A stretch of DNA of 64,000 nt from Lentilitoribacter sp039986595 (GCA_039986595.1 JBDWQJ010000007.1:248001-312000); one strand, 5' to 3'. Counted from the stretch's first letter, positions 53,131 to 62,759 are shown. The notes: generated by a model from the sequence alone, not told the origin. Made by a program: numbers and translations.

Positions 53131-56100
53131 ATGGCCACTATTTTATTGCAAGCTGCAGGATCGGCAATTGGCGGTATGTTGGGGCCATTGGGTGGAATTC
53201 TTGGCGGCGCAGCCGGTGCACTAGCAGGTAGAGCCATTGATCAAGCCATTTTTGGTCAAAATACAATTACCACACCAGGGCTTGAAGGTGCGCGTATCGC
53301 ATCCCCTGACGAAGGTAGTCCCATCGCCCGCATTTATGGCACGATGCGTGTTGCTGGCAATTTGTTTTGGGCGACACGGTTCGAAGAGGAAATAACCACC
53401 GAGCGGCAAGGTGGTAAAGCCTCAAGTGGCACATCTGTTGAAACGCGAAATTACTATGCAAATTTTGCGCTTGGATTGTGTGAGGGCGAGATAAACCAGA
53501 TCAAACGTATTTGTGCCGATGGCAAAGAGCTTGATTTAAGCCAGATTGATGTTCGCATCTATAAAGGTAGTGTTGATCAATTGCCTGACCCGCTGATTGA
53601 GGCCAAGCAGGGGGGGGATAATACCCCTGCATATCGCGGGCTTGCCTATGTCGTTTTTGATCATTTTCCAATTGATGCCTATGGCAACCGCATTCCAATC
53701 CTGCATTTTGAAGTGACAAAGGTCATCTCTGAATTGGAAAATAAGATCCAAGCCGTAACGCTGATACCGGGCGCGACTGAGCATGGGCTAACCAATGTGC
53801 AAGTCAGCGAAACACCCAATAGCGGTGAGCAAAATCTACTCAATCGTCATGTTAGCTTTGCAACAACGGATTTAGAAGCTTCGCTAGATGAACTGCAAAG
53901 CCTATGTCCAAATTTAAAATCCATCGGGCTCGTCGTGTCATGGTTTGGAACTGATCTACGTGCTGATTACTGCACTTTTGTGCCAAAAGTGGAAGTCCGC
54001 ACCCGTATAGGTGAATCGCGTATCTGGTCTGTTGGATCGACAACGCGCGAGACCGCTGCTCTTGTCTCAAGTACGGATGATATCTTAAATTTTGGCGGCA
54101 CGCCTGATGATCAGTCAATCATTGACGCTATCATTGCTATTAAATCTCGCGGTCTTAGTCTTACGCTTTATCCCTTCATTCTTATGGATATCCCAAGCGA
54201 TAACAATCTTACCTCTCCTTATGGCGATGAAACACAATCAGCGTTTCCATGGCGTGGCCGAATTACATGCAATCCAGCAATAGGGGAAACTGGTACCGCT
54301 GATCAAACTGCAGCAGCCACGGCGCAAATCAGCATGCTTATGGGCTCGAGCGATGTTGCTGATTTCTCCATCAATGGAACCTCTGTAAATTGTACGACAA
54401 GCGATAACGGTTACCGTCATATGTTGCTTCATTACGCCCATTTAGCAAAAGCTTCAGCTGATAACGGTTACCCTATCGATGGATTTGTGATTGGTTCAGA
54501 AATGGTTGCATTAACGCGTGTGCGAGATCATCAGAACACATTCCCCTTTGTGACTGCTTTATGCGAACTTGCCGATGATATTTACGGCTTGATTGGTGAT
54601 AAGACCAAGCTCACTTATGCTGCAGATTGGTCTGAATATTTCGGCTATCACCCGCAAGATGGTTCAAATGATGTCTATTTTCACCTTGATGAATTATGGG
54701 CCCACTCTGCAATACATGCTGTTGGTATTGATAATTATATGCCGTTATCTGATTGGCGTGATCAGGATATGCTGGAAGAAAATCTCGATGGATTTCGCCT
54801 GCAAAATGATGATGTTGCTCTTAAATCTCAAATCAATTCAGGCGAGGGCTATGACTATTTTTATCAAAGTTATGAGGACCGCAAAGAACGATTACGAACC
54901 CCTATAACCGATGGTTTAGATAAACCATGGGTGTTTCGTTATAAGGATATTAAAGCGTGGTGGGAAAACACACATTATAATCGCGTCAATGGTGTTGAAT
55001 TATCAACGCCAACTAATTGGATACCTCAATCAAAACCCGTGTGGTTAACTGAATTTGGCTGCCCAGCGGTCGATAAAGGCGCTAACCAACCAAATGTATT
55101 TCCCGACCCAAAGTCATCAGAAGCGGCATCTCCTTATTATTCAAGTAACGCACGTGATGATCAGGCCCAACGATCTTATCTGTCTGCGCATATCGATTTT
55201 TGGGCTTCCGATGAAAACCCCCTTGGTATGGTTGATCTTGAAAACTCCTATATTTGGACATGGGATGCACGTCCATTTCCCGCCTTTCCAGCAAACACAA
55301 GTGTCTGGACTGATGGCGAGAATTGGCGTCAAGGTCATTGGATCAATGGTCGGCTTGGCAATGCACCTTTGCGTGAATTAGTTTCTGCAATTCTCATTGA
55401 TCACGGCTTTGAAGATTATGATGTTTCGCTGATCGAAGGCACATTGCAGGGGTTTGTTCAGTCAGATTTCACCTCCGCGCGATCACTGCTTGATGGCTTG
55501 TTAAAGCTGTTTCTGATCGATGTCCGCGAAGGTGAGGATCATTTGATTTTTTCATCGCGGGTGAAAACATCAAAGTCGGCTACAATGCTTGATCGTGTAA
55601 TTGATCAAAATGGGGAGCCGCTTATGCTCCATTCCCGTGGGCAGGAAAGTGAACTTGCAAATGAAGTTCAGATTACTCATATCGCGCCAATGCTGGATTA
55701 TCAGCCGGCAACCGCCTATTCTCGACGCTTAAGCCGTGGCAGTCAGCGACAGGAAAGCTTGACTTTGCCTGGGTCAATTGATCAAGACACAGCGGCAAAT
55801 CTTGCAGATCAATGGCTGCAGAACCATTGGGCAAGCAGGGAAACGATCGACTTCTCGTTGCCGCTAGATGCAGTTGCACTTGAGGTAGGGGATCGAATTG
55901 AATTTGATCAGGAAGCCACATTTAATGCGCCCCCTGGGACATATTCAATCGTGCAGATTGAAGATGGGTTGCAGCGACAGATAACTGCAAAGCGGTTGGT
56001 GGCTTCTAATAATCTCATTCAGGAAACTGATGAGCAATCAACACAAATTTTGGATGTAAGCGCTGGTTTTAATCCCAATGTGATTTTGCTTGATTTACCG

Positions 56101-56994
56101 ATTTTATCTGGCAGTAGTGCAAGCGAATGGGCGAGAGCTGCCGCTTATGCAAAGCCATGGGTTCCGATTATCATGTCAAGTTCAACCGGCGATGATGGGT
56201 TTGAGCAACGGGCGAATATTGCCGTACCCGCATATATTGGTACACTGTCGCAAGATCTTGTTGCCGGACCAGAAGGGCGGTTTGATTATGCAAATCAGAT
56301 CATCGTTGATTTGCCCTATGGTGAGTTTGAAACCATTGAGGCATCAAAATTATTGGCTGGTGGAAATGTGTTAGCAATCCAATCACAAAACCAAGCGTGG
56401 GAAATTGTGCAATTCCAAACTGCTTTAGAGATCGCGTCAAATCAGTGGCAATTATCAAACCTGTTGCGGGCACAATCTGGCACCGAAGATGCCATGCTTG
56501 CAGGTGCATTAGCTGGCGCGGATGTTGTGTTAATCAATGACAATGTCATTTCTCTTGGTTTAAACTCTTCTGAGCTGGAAGCAGAGCTAAACTGGCAAAT
56601 TACCGGTGTGGGAAAATCTAGTGAGCATCTGGAAAATATAGCGTTTTCAGGCGGCGCGCGCGCTCATACGCCGCTGTCTCCTGTGCATCTGCGTGGTCAG
56701 CGAATATCAACGGGTGTCCAGATAAGCTGGATTAGGCGGGGGCGTTTGTCCGCGGATAATTGGTCCGGAACTGAAATTCTAGAAGATGAAGATCAACAGC
56801 AATATCTGATCAGTATTTACGATGAACAAGAGATCATTCATCAAGCCATATCTGATACATCCTGCTACCTTTATGAAGATGCGCAACAATTCATAGATTT
56901 TGGTGAATATCCATCTTCACTTACATTTTCTGTTCAGCAAATCGGAGGACAAATCGCGCAAGGCATTGCTCGAAAAGTCTCAATTTTTGTGTGA
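53131..56994 (+). CDS. GTA megatron / TIM-barrel tail protein (gp15)
   Basis: A 1287-residue tail-tip protein. N-terminal Gly/Ala-rich segment (GSAIGGMLGPLGGILGGAAGALAGRAID), then tail-tube-like domains with FWATRFEEEITTERQGGKAS and ANFALGLCEGEINQIKRICADGKEL. A glycoside-hydrolase-type TIM barrel follows at about residues 420-720 (YADDIYGLIGDKTKLTYAADWSEYFGYHP-like stretch, then PVWLTEFGCPAVDKGANQPNVFPDPKSSEAASPYYS). Downstream, phage-tail-type domains include TWDARPFPAFPANTSVWTDGENW. The protein is expected to form the baseplate spike and contact the recipient. A run of eight G at codon 160 (53610-53617) is a possible mutation hot spot. The gene is intact and ends the GTA operon. Confidence 0.92.
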   Translation: MATILLQAAGSAIGGMLGPLGGILGGAAGALAGRAIDQAIFGQNTITTPGLEGARIASPDEGSPIARIYGTMRVAGNLFWATRFEEEITTERQGGKASSGTSVETRNYYANFALGLCEGEINQIKRICADGKELDLSQIDVRIYKGSVDQLPDPLIEAKQGGDNTPAYRGLAYVVFDHFPIDAYGNRIPILHFEVTKVISELENKIQAVTLIPGATEHGLTNVQVSETPNSGEQNLLNRHVSFATTDLEASLDELQSLCPNLKSIGLVVSWFGTDLRADYCTFVPKVEVRTRIGESRIWSVGSTTRETAALVSSTDDILNFGGTPDDQSIIDAIIAIKSRGLSLTLYPFILMDIPSDNNLTSPYGDETQSAFPWRGRITCNPAIGETGTADQTAAATAQISMLMGSSDVADFSINGTSVNCTTSDNGYRHMLLHYAHLAKASADNGYPIDGFVIGSEMVALTRVRDHQNTFPFVTALCELADDIYGLIGDKTKLTYAADWSEYFGYHPQDGSNDVYFHLDELWAHSAIHAVGIDNYMPLSDWRDQDMLEENLDGFRLQNDDVALKSQINSGEGYDYFYQSYEDRKERLRTPITDGLDKPWVFRYKDIKAWWENTHYNRVNGVELSTPTNWIPQSKPVWLTEFGCPAVDKGANQPNVFPDPKSSEAASPYYSSNARDDQAQRSYLSAHIDFWASDENPLGMVDLENSYIWTWDARPFPAFPANTSVWTDGENWRQGHWINGRLGNAPLRELVSAILIDHGFEDYDVSLIEGTLQGFVQSDFTSARSLLDGLLKLFLIDVREGEDHLIFSSRVKTSKSATMLDRVIDQNGEPLMLHSRGQESELANEVQITHIAPMLDYQPATAYSRRLSRGSQRQESLTLPGSIDQDTAANLADQWLQNHWASRETIDFSLPLDAVALEVGDRIEFDQEATFNAPPGTYSIVQIEDGLQRQITAKRLVASNNLIQETDEQSTQILDVSAGFNPNVILLDLPILSGSSASEWARAAAYAKPWVPIIMSSSTGDDGFEQRANIAVPAYIGTLSQDLVAGPEGRFDYANQIIVDLPYGEFETIEASKLLAGGNVLAIQSQNQAWEIVQFQTALEIASNQWQLSNLLRAQSGTEDAMLAGALAGADVVLINDNVISLGLNSSELEAELNWQITGVGKSSEHLENIAFSGGARAHTPLSPVHLRGQRISTGVQISWIRRGRLSADNWSGTEILEDEDQQQYLISIYDEQEIIHQAISDTSCYLYEDAQQFIDFGEYPSSLTFSVQQIGGQIAQGIARKVSIFV

Positions 56995-57004
56995 TGGATT
57001 AACC

Positions 57005-57029
57005 AACCCCCTCAAAAATATGGGTTTTT
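57005..57029 (+). terminator. Weak candidate terminator after the GTA operon
   Basis: AACCC (57005-57009) pairs with GGGTT (57022-57026), followed by TTTTT. The stem is only 5 bp with a 12-base loop, and an alternative GGTTTT/AAAACC pairing (57023-57028 with 57035-57040) overlaps it. Weak evidence. Confidence 0.3.
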
Positions 57030-57127
57030 GCTTGAAAACCAACGCTAATTATGTTCATTCATACACCGTTCAGAAATGTTCATGTAAAAGATGGATAACA
57101 ATTTAGTTCTTTAAGGTTTTCGCACAA

Positions 57128-57364
57128 ATGAAAATGAGTATGATCGCATCCATGTTTTTAGTAAGCGCGTTGTTTGGCGCCTCGCCATCATTGGCTGCAG
57201 ACTGTTCTGGGTCTGCACAACAGGTGGTCGCGCAAACAGGTGGGCAGCTTCTTTCTGCTGTGTCTGGAGAAAAGTCTGGCAAGAAAGTTTGCACCATCAC
57301 AGTGCTTGTGAAAGGTAATTCATCTCAGCGCCCTAAGAAAATGTCAGTGACAGTACCGCAATAA
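57128..57364 (+). CDS. feuN: FeuN-like small periplasmic modulator
   Basis: A 78-residue secreted protein. SMIASMFLVSALFGASPSLAADCSGS is a signal peptide with likely cleavage after AA, leaving ~55 residues with two cysteines (DCSGS, KKVCTITVLVKG) that may form a disulfide. It lies 46 bases before feuP on the same strand, the position of feuN in Sinorhizobium meliloti, where FeuN is a periplasmic negative modulator of the FeuPQ two-component system. Identification rests on position, size, signal peptide and the basic, Gly/Ser-rich C-terminal part; I could not align it to FeuN. Confidence 0.6.
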   Translation: MKMSMIASMFLVSALFGASPSLAADCSGSAQQVVAQTGGQLLSAVSGEKSGKKVCTITVLVKGNSSQRPKKMSVTVPQ

Positions 57365-57410
57365 TTGCGCTAACTTACTCAAAGAACCAATCAAAGCTCA
57401 GGGGTGACCA

Positions 57411-58094
57411 ATGCGTGTTCTTGTTGTTGAAGATGATCCAGATTTAAATCGTCAACTTTGTGAATTGCTCGATGAGCGCGGTTATGTCGTTGATAAAGCA
57501 TTTGACGGTGAAGAGGGGCATTTCCTTGGTGATACTGAACCTTATGATGCTGTGATCCTTGATATTGGATTGCCTGAAATGGATGGTATTACCGTGCTAG
57601 AAAAGTGGCGCGAAGAGGGGCGTGATATGCCCGTTTTAATCCTCACAGCCCGAGACCGTTGGAGTGATAAAGTTGCCGGTATAGATGCTGGCGCTGATGA
57701 TTATGTCACCAAACCTTTCCATGTTGAAGAAGTGCTCGCACGTCTTCGTGCGCTTATTCGGCGCGCGGCAGGCCATTCCACAAGTGAAATCACATGCGGT
57801 CCGTTAGTTGTCGATACCAAGGCAGCCAAGGTCACTTTGAATGGATCTGTATTAAAACTCACATCCCACGAATTTCGTCTTGTGTCTTACCTTGTCCATC
57901 ATATGGGTGAAACCGTTTCGCGTACGGAGCTGGTTGAACATATGTATGATCAGGACTTTGACCGAGATTCAAATACTATTGAGGTGTTTGTTGGTCGCTT
58001 GCGTAAGAAAATTGCCAAGGATTATGATGGTGATCTAATCGAAACTGTTCGTGGTCTTGGATATCGTATACAGCCACCTGAAACGCAAAAGTGA
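57411..58094 (+). CDS. feuP: FeuP-like OmpR-family response regulator
   Basis: A 227-residue regulator. The receiver domain (residues 1-118) has the acidic pocket EDD (7-9), phospho-acceptor D51 in VILDIGLPEMDG, and the conserved T and K (ILTARDRW, DDYVTKPF). The winged-helix DNA-binding domain (~125-225) includes LTSHEFRLVSYLVHHMGETVSRTELVEHMYDQDFDRDSNTIEVFVGRLRKKI and ETVRGLGYRI. FeuP in rhizobia activates genes such as the cyclic glucan exporter ndvA. The downstream kinase overlaps or nearly abuts it. Confidence 0.88.
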   Translation: MRVLVVEDDPDLNRQLCELLDERGYVVDKAFDGEEGHFLGDTEPYDAVILDIGLPEMDGITVLEKWREEGRDMPVLILTARDRWSDKVAGIDAGADDYVTKPFHVEEVLARLRALIRRAAGHSTSEITCGPLVVDTKAAKVTLNGSVLKLTSHEFRLVSYLVHHMGETVSRTELVEHMYDQDFDRDSNTIEVFVGRLRKKIAKDYDGDLIETVRGLGYRIQPPETQK

Positions 58095-58104
58095 TCATTC
58101 AGTA

Positions 58105-59568
58105 ATGCGTGATGATAATGCGAAAGGCGATACCGCTTCTGCAAAAAAGACATCTGAGCCACAAGCACAGGATCAGCCCGTTAAAAAACGGGGATTGATT
58201 GCTGGCCGCTCGTTAACAGGCCGGGTTCTCTTTTTTGCATCGATCTGGACGATAATTGCTTTTGCTGGCGTCGCGATCATTGTTTCCACCCTTTATAAAA
58301 CCCGCAGCGAACGCGCTTTTGGTGATTTGTTGCGGGCGCATTTAAATACAGTTATCGAGGCTGTGTCTTTTGACGATCAGGGCAAGTTGGTGGGTAACCC
58401 ACAACTTGGATCATTAGCTTTTTCCCAGCCCGGTTCTGGCTGGATTTGGATTGTTGACCCCATTGATATAGATGGCAATCAACAAGGTGATAGCATAAAT
58501 TCAAGCTCCCTGGGACTGGAAGTCATTGCTCGCCCAACGCCGCAACAAGTTCCATATAATGCACAATATATTCGCATCTACCCCATGGATGACAGTATTG
58601 GAAATGCATTGCTTATTTCTGAAACAGAAGTGGAATATGGCGATGAGGGCAGAGCTGCGCGTATTCGTGTTGGTGGAAATCTCAATGTGCTCGAAGAGGA
58701 TGTGAACTCGTTTATCGGCCGTCTGGCAATATCGCTTTTGGTGGCGGCTATTGGAACTTTGTTGATTAATATGCTGGTGATTTTATATGGTCTAAAACCG
58801 CTCGACCATGTCCGCTCTTCGTTGGAAAAAATTCGAAACGGGGATGCGGATAGATTATCAGGTGATTTTCCCAATGAAATTGCACCTCTCGCCGATGAAG
58901 TAAATGCATTAATCGATAGCAATAAGCGCGTTGTTGAGCGTGCACGCATGCAGGTTGGCAACTTAGCGCATTCGTTAAAAACGCCCATCGCAGTGATGCT
59001 CAATGAAGCGCGAGGGTTGCCCAAAGCGCAAAGCGAACTTGTGAAAAACCAAGTTGGCATGATGCAAAATCAAGTGCAGACATATCTTGATCGCGCTCGT
59101 ATTTCAGCCCAGCGTGGATCTGTTTTGGCGCGTACGGACATTATCCCATCGCTCGAACGATTGCTGCGCGTGATGAACAAACTCAATCCAAATGTTGAAT
59201 TTTCGCTGGACAAAAAAGCTGAAACGACACTCATTGCACTTGAAGGCCAGGATTTTGAAGAGGTCATGGGAAATCTCATCGAAAACGCTGCACGATTTGC
59301 GCGCGAAAACGTTGTTGTAACCGTCGATGAGTTAGATAAAAACACGCTAACAATCACCGTTGCAGATGATGGCGATGGATTAGCTGACGATGAAAAAGTA
59401 AAAGCCCTCAAACGCGGTGCGCGTTTGGATGAAAGCAAGCCAGGTAGTGGTTTAGGTCTATCCATTGCGGGGGAAATTGCTGAGGAATATGAGGGTAAAT
59501 TTATTCTTCTGGATGCCGAGATAGGCGGTCTGGCAGCACAATTGCAATTGCCAAAGGCAGCTTCATGA
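58105..59568 (+). CDS. feuQ: FeuQ-like sensor histidine kinase
   Basis: A ~487-residue membrane kinase with two membrane helices (~45-67 and ~212-235) bracketing a periplasmic domain. HAMP-like region follows, then a histidine-containing segment QVGNLAHSLKTPIAVML (phospho-acceptor near residue 289, NLAHSLKTP rather than the usual SHELRTP) and an HATPase domain with GNLIENAARFARE, DDGDGLA and GSGLGLSIAGEIAEEY. It is the partner of the adjacent FeuP-like regulator, and the FeuN-like protein is expected to act on its periplasmic domain. The start ATG 58105, 10 bases after the feuP stop, is preferred to a longer one at 58051. Confidence 0.86.
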   Translation: MRDDNAKGDTASAKKTSEPQAQDQPVKKRGLIAGRSLTGRVLFFASIWTIIAFAGVAIIVSTLYKTRSERAFGDLLRAHLNTVIEAVSFDDQGKLVGNPQLGSLAFSQPGSGWIWIVDPIDIDGNQQGDSINSSSLGLEVIARPTPQQVPYNAQYIRIYPMDDSIGNALLISETEVEYGDEGRAARIRVGGNLNVLEEDVNSFIGRLAISLLVAAIGTLLINMLVILYGLKPLDHVRSSLEKIRNGDADRLSGDFPNEIAPLADEVNALIDSNKRVVERARMQVGNLAHSLKTPIAVMLNEARGLPKAQSELVKNQVGMMQNQVQTYLDRARISAQRGSVLARTDIIPSLERLLRVMNKLNPNVEFSLDKKAETTLIALEGQDFEEVMGNLIENAARFARENVVVTVDELDKNTLTITVADDGDGLADDEKVKALKRGARLDESKPGSGLGLSIAGEIAEEYEGKFILLDAEIGGLAAQLQLPKAAS

Positions 59569-59651
59569 TTTCGATGGGCGAAAAATCCTTCGTCACCATA
59601 TTCTCACCACATAATTTGTGTCATAAGCAATTATGTTGGGGGGTGTTATAA

Positions 59652-60089
59652 ATGAGCCGAATGAAACTTGTTTTTTTATTGTTTGCGATGAGCTTTTTAA
59701 GCGCTTGTGTCAGCACAGGTGGTTCAAGCGACGTTGCTGCGGATTTACAAGTTGATAAACCCGGGGTCGCAACGGGTCGAGAGATCGTTAAAGCTTTTGA
59801 TGGCGGAATTTTACCGAAAGCGGTTTATAGCAAGCTTTCGCGCAAAGATAAGACACGGGCATTATTGGCTGAATATCGTGCACTTGAAAATTCAACAACT
59901 GGTCAATCAACCTATTGGGAAAACCCAAATGGCAAATTGTCTGGTATTGTCACACCATCGCAACCCTACCAAGTGGGCTCTCGCAATTGCCGGCAATACA
60001 ACCATAAAGCACAGATCAATGGCGATAACATAGAAGCCTCAGGAGCTGCTTGCCGCACAACTGATGGGCGGTGGATCCCGCTAAGATAG
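59652..60089 (+). CDS. RT0821/Lpp0805-type surface lipoprotein
   Basis: A 145-residue lipoprotein. KLVFLLFAMSFLSACVS is a signal peptide with a lipobox (LSAC), so the mature protein is lipid-anchored at the cysteine. The C-terminal region (SRKDKTRALLAEYRALENSTTGQSTYWENPNGKLSGIVTPSQPYQVGSRNCRQYNHKAQINGD, ending ACRTTDGRWIPLR) matches the 17-kDa-surface-antigen-like RT0821/Lpp0805 family. Two cysteines near the end may pair. Function is unknown. It lies downstream of feuQ with its own 80-base leader. Confidence 0.85.
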   Translation: MSRMKLVFLLFAMSFLSACVSTGGSSDVAADLQVDKPGVATGREIVKAFDGGILPKAVYSKLSRKDKTRALLAEYRALENSTTGQSTYWENPNGKLSGIVTPSQPYQVGSRNCRQYNHKAQINGDNIEASGAACRTTDGRWIPLR

Positions 60090-60151
60090 TCTGCTCAAGT
60101 AATTGGGTATTCCCATGGACTTAGCGATAAGAATCGCGCCATTCTGCTGGT

Positions 60152-60718
60152 ATGCACACATCTCGTATTCAATCTATTTTGACGTTTTTAAAAGCAACAG
60201 AGCAGCTTAAAAATACGCTCCGTAGCGCCCACACCTCTCAGAAACGTCCTGAAAGTGTGGCCGAACATACTTGGCAGTTGTGTTTGATGGTCATGTTGTT
60301 TGAAGATCAACTTGACGAGATTGATATGTTGCGGTTGATCAAACTTTTGATCATTCATGACCTGGGTGAAGTTGTCTCGGGGGATATTCCCGCAATTCAT
60401 CAAAATCAAAACCTTGATAAGTCGCATGAGGAACGCAATGATTTTATATCTTTGTGTGCGCCATTGCCTGATGATTTGCAAACTGAGCTGTTAGATCTAT
60501 GGGATGAATATGATCAAGGGAAAAGCCCAGAAGCCATATTAGCAAAAGGTTTTGATAAGCTTGAAACGATGTTGCAACACCTCATTGATGGCACAACGGG
60601 CAATATTGATTTTGCGTTTAACTTATCTTACGGGGTTGATCGAACTGACAAGCACCCGCTTTTAGCCTCGATCCGCACGCTGATTGATCAAGAAACAAGG
60701 CTACGTATAAAACCTTAA
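60152..60718 (+). CDS. HD-domain nucleotidase-like hydrolase (HDDC2/YfbR-like)
   Basis: A 188-residue HD-domain phosphohydrolase. The metal ligands are visible in SVAEHTWQLCLMVMLFEDQL (first His), LLIIHDLGEVVSGDIPA (HD pair) and the later FDKLETMLQHL Asp. The form is that of HD_3 proteins such as YfbR and HDDC2, which remove phosphate from deoxynucleoside monophosphates. The real substrate is not proven. No operon partner is clear. Confidence 0.85.
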   Translation: MHTSRIQSILTFLKATEQLKNTLRSAHTSQKRPESVAEHTWQLCLMVMLFEDQLDEIDMLRLIKLLIIHDLGEVVSGDIPAIHQNQNLDKSHEERNDFISLCAPLPDDLQTELLDLWDEYDQGKSPEAILAKGFDKLETMLQHLIDGTTGNIDFAFNLSYGVDRTDKHPLLASIRTLIDQETRLRIKP

Positions 60719-60752
60719 TTCTGACAGTTGATCATACCGGATTAAAACCGTT

Positions 60753-62756
60753 ATGTTGGCATTAAAATTACGGCCAGTTTCAAAGGTGCCGGGGGTGTCA
60801 GGGGTTGCGGGTTTGTCAGTGCTTTCAAAATTAAAATTGTGTCTCATCGGGCTTTTTATTGTCATTTTAAGTGTCGCTCATAGTGCTGCCGTTGAAGAAA
60901 TTCTGCGCTATGACGTGAAGATAAATCTCTACAAAAATGGCAGCATGTTGGTAACCGAAACAATTACGGTGAATGCAGAAGGCAATGAGATTAGGCGCGG
61001 AATTTATCGTGATTTACCTCGATATTTTGAAGGTGAGGGTGGCGCTTCACTTCGCGAGAATTTTGACATCGTGTCGATCACCAGAAATGGCCGAGAAGAA
61101 CCTTACCATACGCAAATCGTGAATGGCTGGACACGCATACTGATCGGACAGGAAGATGTTTTCATCCCCCGTGGTCAACATATTTATGAAATCACCTATG
61201 AGACAGATCGCCAAATTGGCTTTATTGATGACGGTGAAGAACTTTATTGGAACGCTATCGGTAATGGTTGGAATTTTCCAATTAAAGCTTCGCAGGTCGT
61301 TGTTGAGTTAAGTGATGGTGGTAAATTCAATGGTTTTGAGTTTTTCACAGGTGCTTATGGCGCGACTGATAAAAACGCGCGCGCGGTCGTCTCCGCCGAT
61401 GGTCACATTGTCAGTTTTGAGCTCACGCAATCTCTCAATCCAAGTGAGGGCTTTACGATCGTTGCGAAAATGCCGCGTGGAACAATCGATGAACCAACAG
61501 ATGCACAAATGCGCAGCTGGTTTATGAGAGACTTTGGCCACATTGTTGTTGCGGCGATCACCTTGGGACTAGTCAGCCTTTACTATATAATCGCTTGGTT
61601 TTTAATTGGTCGTGACCCCAAAGGCTCACGCATTGAGCAGCGCAAAACACTTTCTTTGGGGATCTCCCCCGCGCTCACCCATTATATCGATAATAAAGGT
61701 CGGGTTGATGGTGGTTGGACTGCTATTTCGGCCGCCATTTTAAGTCTTGCGATTAAAAGACAAATTCGAATTGAAAAAGATGGCGATGACCCTGTTTTGA
61801 TCAAAGATGAAGTTATGGCGTTAAACAGACTGCCTGTGGGCGAGGCAGCAATCATGAAGATGGTGCTTGATAAGCCGCAGTTTGCATTAAGCAAAACCAA
61901 TGGTTCAAACGTTGCTAAACTCAAATCCAGTTTTCAAAAGGCTATTGAAGAAGAACATCGAGGCGTGTTTTATGAACACAATGCAAAGTGGATTTGGATT
62001 GGGATTGCATTGAGCATTATAGGCGTATTATCAACCTTAATTTTTAATGCTGATGGTCTCTTTTCATTACTTATTTCCGGTATAGTTTCCGCTGTCTTTT
62101 CTGCATTTTTGGTGCCAATTTATTTTCTTGTCAGTCGATTATGGCGTGCTCAATCTAAATTTTGGAAAGTCTTTGGCTTAATCATCGTTGGCATCGTTGG
62201 GCTTCTGCTTGTTTCGTTTTTTGCAGCCTTTGTGTTGGCTCTTTTTGAGGAAACAAACTCTTGGATCGAATTTGCCTTTATCGGTGCTGTGTTTGGCTTG
62301 GTGATGCTCAATATCGTATTCTTCCAGTTAATGGGTCGGCCAACGGCACTGGGTGCTGAGATGAAAAACCAAATCAAAGGCCTGCGCATGCATTTGGAAA
62401 ACTACCATCAGCAACGCATGAATTTAAATGATGTGCCGGATATGTCGATTAAGTATTTTGAGAAATTATTGCCGTTTGCTGTTGCTCTTGGTGTTGAAAA
62501 ACCATGGTCTGGTGCTTTTGATACATGGTTTAAAAGTGTTGCTGGGCTCGCAACCGGGATAAAAGAATATGATCCATATTGGGATCGTCATCGTTGGTAT
62601 CGAAATCGGCATCGATCCGGTGGAACCTATTCCGATTTTGGTTCACAAATGGCATCTTCATTGTCATCTGCAATGCCCAAACCAAAAACCTCATCATCGT
62701 CAGGTGGTGGATTTTCTGGAGGCGGTGGCGGTGGCGGCGGGGGGGGTGGCTGGTAG
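60753..62756 (+). CDS. DUF2207 membrane protein with glycine-rich C-terminus
   Basis: A 667-residue protein with a hydrophobic N-terminal segment (~30-48, likely signal or anchor), an extracytoplasmic DUF2207 domain (EEILRYDVKINLYKNGSMLVTETITVNAEGNEIRRGIYRDLPRYF), and several membrane helices (~265-285, ~410-515). The end is a Ser-rich then glycine-rich tail (SSSSGGGFSGGGGGGGGGGGW). The gene ends with a run of eight G (62739-62746). Family function is unknown; related to bacterial membrane proteins of unassigned role. The next gene starts 3 bases after, in the same frame. Confidence 0.85.
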   Translation: MLALKLRPVSKVPGVSGVAGLSVLSKLKLCLIGLFIVILSVAHSAAVEEILRYDVKINLYKNGSMLVTETITVNAEGNEIRRGIYRDLPRYFEGEGGASLRENFDIVSITRNGREEPYHTQIVNGWTRILIGQEDVFIPRGQHIYEITYETDRQIGFIDDGEELYWNAIGNGWNFPIKASQVVVELSDGGKFNGFEFFTGAYGATDKNARAVVSADGHIVSFELTQSLNPSEGFTIVAKMPRGTIDEPTDAQMRSWFMRDFGHIVVAAITLGLVSLYYIIAWFLIGRDPKGSRIEQRKTLSLGISPALTHYIDNKGRVDGGWTAISAAILSLAIKRQIRIEKDGDDPVLIKDEVMALNRLPVGEAAIMKMVLDKPQFALSKTNGSNVAKLKSSFQKAIEEEHRGVFYEHNAKWIWIGIALSIIGVLSTLIFNADGLFSLLISGIVSAVFSAFLVPIYFLVSRLWRAQSKFWKVFGLIIVGIVGLLLVSFFAAFVLALFEETNSWIEFAFIGAVFGLVMLNIVFFQLMGRPTALGAEMKNQIKGLRMHLENYHQQRMNLNDVPDMSIKYFEKLLPFAVALGVEKPWSGAFDTWFKSVAGLATGIKEYDPYWDRHRWYRNRHRSGGTYSDFGSQMASSLSSAMPKPKTSSSSGGGFSGGGGGGGGGGGW

Positions 62757-62759
62757 TCT

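Noticed and set aside
42948..56994. Active prophage
   Set aside because: No integrase, repressor, replication, lysis or attachment-site signal; gene order and families are those of RcGTA.
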